The notes under the pieces: generated by a model
Databases searched by the model: none
What the model saw: the letters and a program-made list of their open reading frames with translations, nothing else
What the model was told of the DNA's origin: nothing
Translations under genes and position numbers: made by a program
Assembly (NCBI GenBank): GCA_964412845.1
Contig: CAYPQM010000070.1
Span: forward strand, 1 to 34,229
DNA length: 34,229 nt
Reading direction: 5' to 3'
Source of the DNA: JAWWPY01 sp964412845
GTDB taxonomy: Bacteria > Actinomycetota > Actinomycetes > Streptosporangiales > Streptosporangiaceae
Part shown: positions 33,844-34,229 of the stretch, in pieces
Layout of the letters: the number at the start of each line of letters is the position of its first letter
Numbering within the stretch: position 1 is the stretch's first letter

Positions 33844-34229
33844 GGTGTCCACCCGGGCTGGGCGACAATCCCCGGGTCGGTCGCGGGCTGGCTGGTGATG
33901 TGGCCCGTCTTGAGGTCAAGGAATTTGATCAGCGGCGGCTGGACCATGCCCAGCTGGAGCGCCCGGTGCTCGATGACGGCCGGTGACCTGTCCGCCGCGA
34001 CCTGCTGACTGAGCGTCGCGACCTGCTGGGTCTGCGCTGCGTTGGCCTTCTGCAGGGCGGTGATCTGGTACGAGCCCGCCGCCAGGACGGTGTTGATGAT
34101 CAGGAGGCTGAGCAGCCCCCCGCCCAGGAGCCCGACCACGAGGAAGATGAACGGCGTGCGTGTGGTGGTCCGGACCGCCGCGGCGCGGCCAGCCCGCCGC
34201 GGGCTGGCCGCGGCCGCGGGCAGCCCGCG
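33840..34229 (-). CDS. ftsL: FtsL-like septum formation protein, 5' end outside window
   Basis: The frame is open to the window edge; 129 C-terminal residues are visible. A short basic tail (RTTTRTP) precedes one transmembrane helix (FIFLVVGLLGGGLLSLLIINTVLA), then a coiled coil (ITALQKANAAQTQQVATLSQQVA) and a short extracellular end with ALQLGMVQPP. This is the layout of FtsL, which activates FtsW-FtsI with FtsQ. An internal GTG at 34139 is inside the helix and not the start. Sequence identity in FtsL is low, so the call rests on layout and position just before ftsI. Confidence 0.88.
   Translation of the reverse strand, partial: RGLPAAAASPRRAGRAAAVRTTTRTPFIFLVVGLLGGGLLSLLIINTVLAAGSYQITALQKANAAQTQQVATLSQQVAADRSPAVIEHRALQLGMVQPPLIKFLDLKTGHITSQPATDPGIVAQPGWTP

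Overview
The window is a GC-rich chromosomal segment of a draft actinobacterial genome. It carries the division and cell-wall (dcw) cluster with the usual actinobacterial companions: sepF, yggT, divIVA, a gene for a PLP-binding YggS protein and pgeF. MurE has the DNPR motif of meso-diaminopimelate-adding enzymes, and IleRS is of the actinobacterial, eukaryote-like type. Gene content and GTG-rich starts fit a Streptomyces/Streptosporangiales-like lineage, but the genus cannot be fixed from sequence alone. A run of exactly 100 N at 15337-15436 marks a scaffold join.

Left part (1-4370): a secreted FN3-CBM2 protein on +, two membrane-linked proteins of unknown function on -, and an ABC exporter (ATPase plus permease) on +. 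Next on - come dnaE (4371-7937) and a coupled traR/dksA-like, lspA, RluA/RluD-family cassette (8175-10185). A possible small Cys-rich reading frame lies between the traR-like gene and lspA. ileS (10701-13964) is on + behind a translational T-box leader.

Right part (14171-34229, all -): read in the direction of transcription, ftsL (cut by the window edge), ftsI, murE, murF, mraY, murD, ftsW, murG, murC, ftsQ, ftsZ, pgeF, yggS, sepF, yggT, divIVA, and a low-complexity membrane protein interrupted by the N gap. Many neighbours share a 4-base GTGA stop/start overlap, which suggests strong translational coupling. ftsZ has its own promoter and a roughly 200-base leader with two adjacent perfect palindromes.

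Together the mur genes and mraY/murG build lipid II, FtsW and FtsI polymerise and cross-link it at the septum, FtsQ and FtsL scaffold the machine, FtsZ and SepF position it, and DivIVA organises polar growth. I saw no CRISPR array, tRNA, rRNA, insertion sequence or phage. The least explained items are the Cys-rich frame, the low-complexity zinc-motif protein beside divIVA, and the ftsZ leader palindromes.
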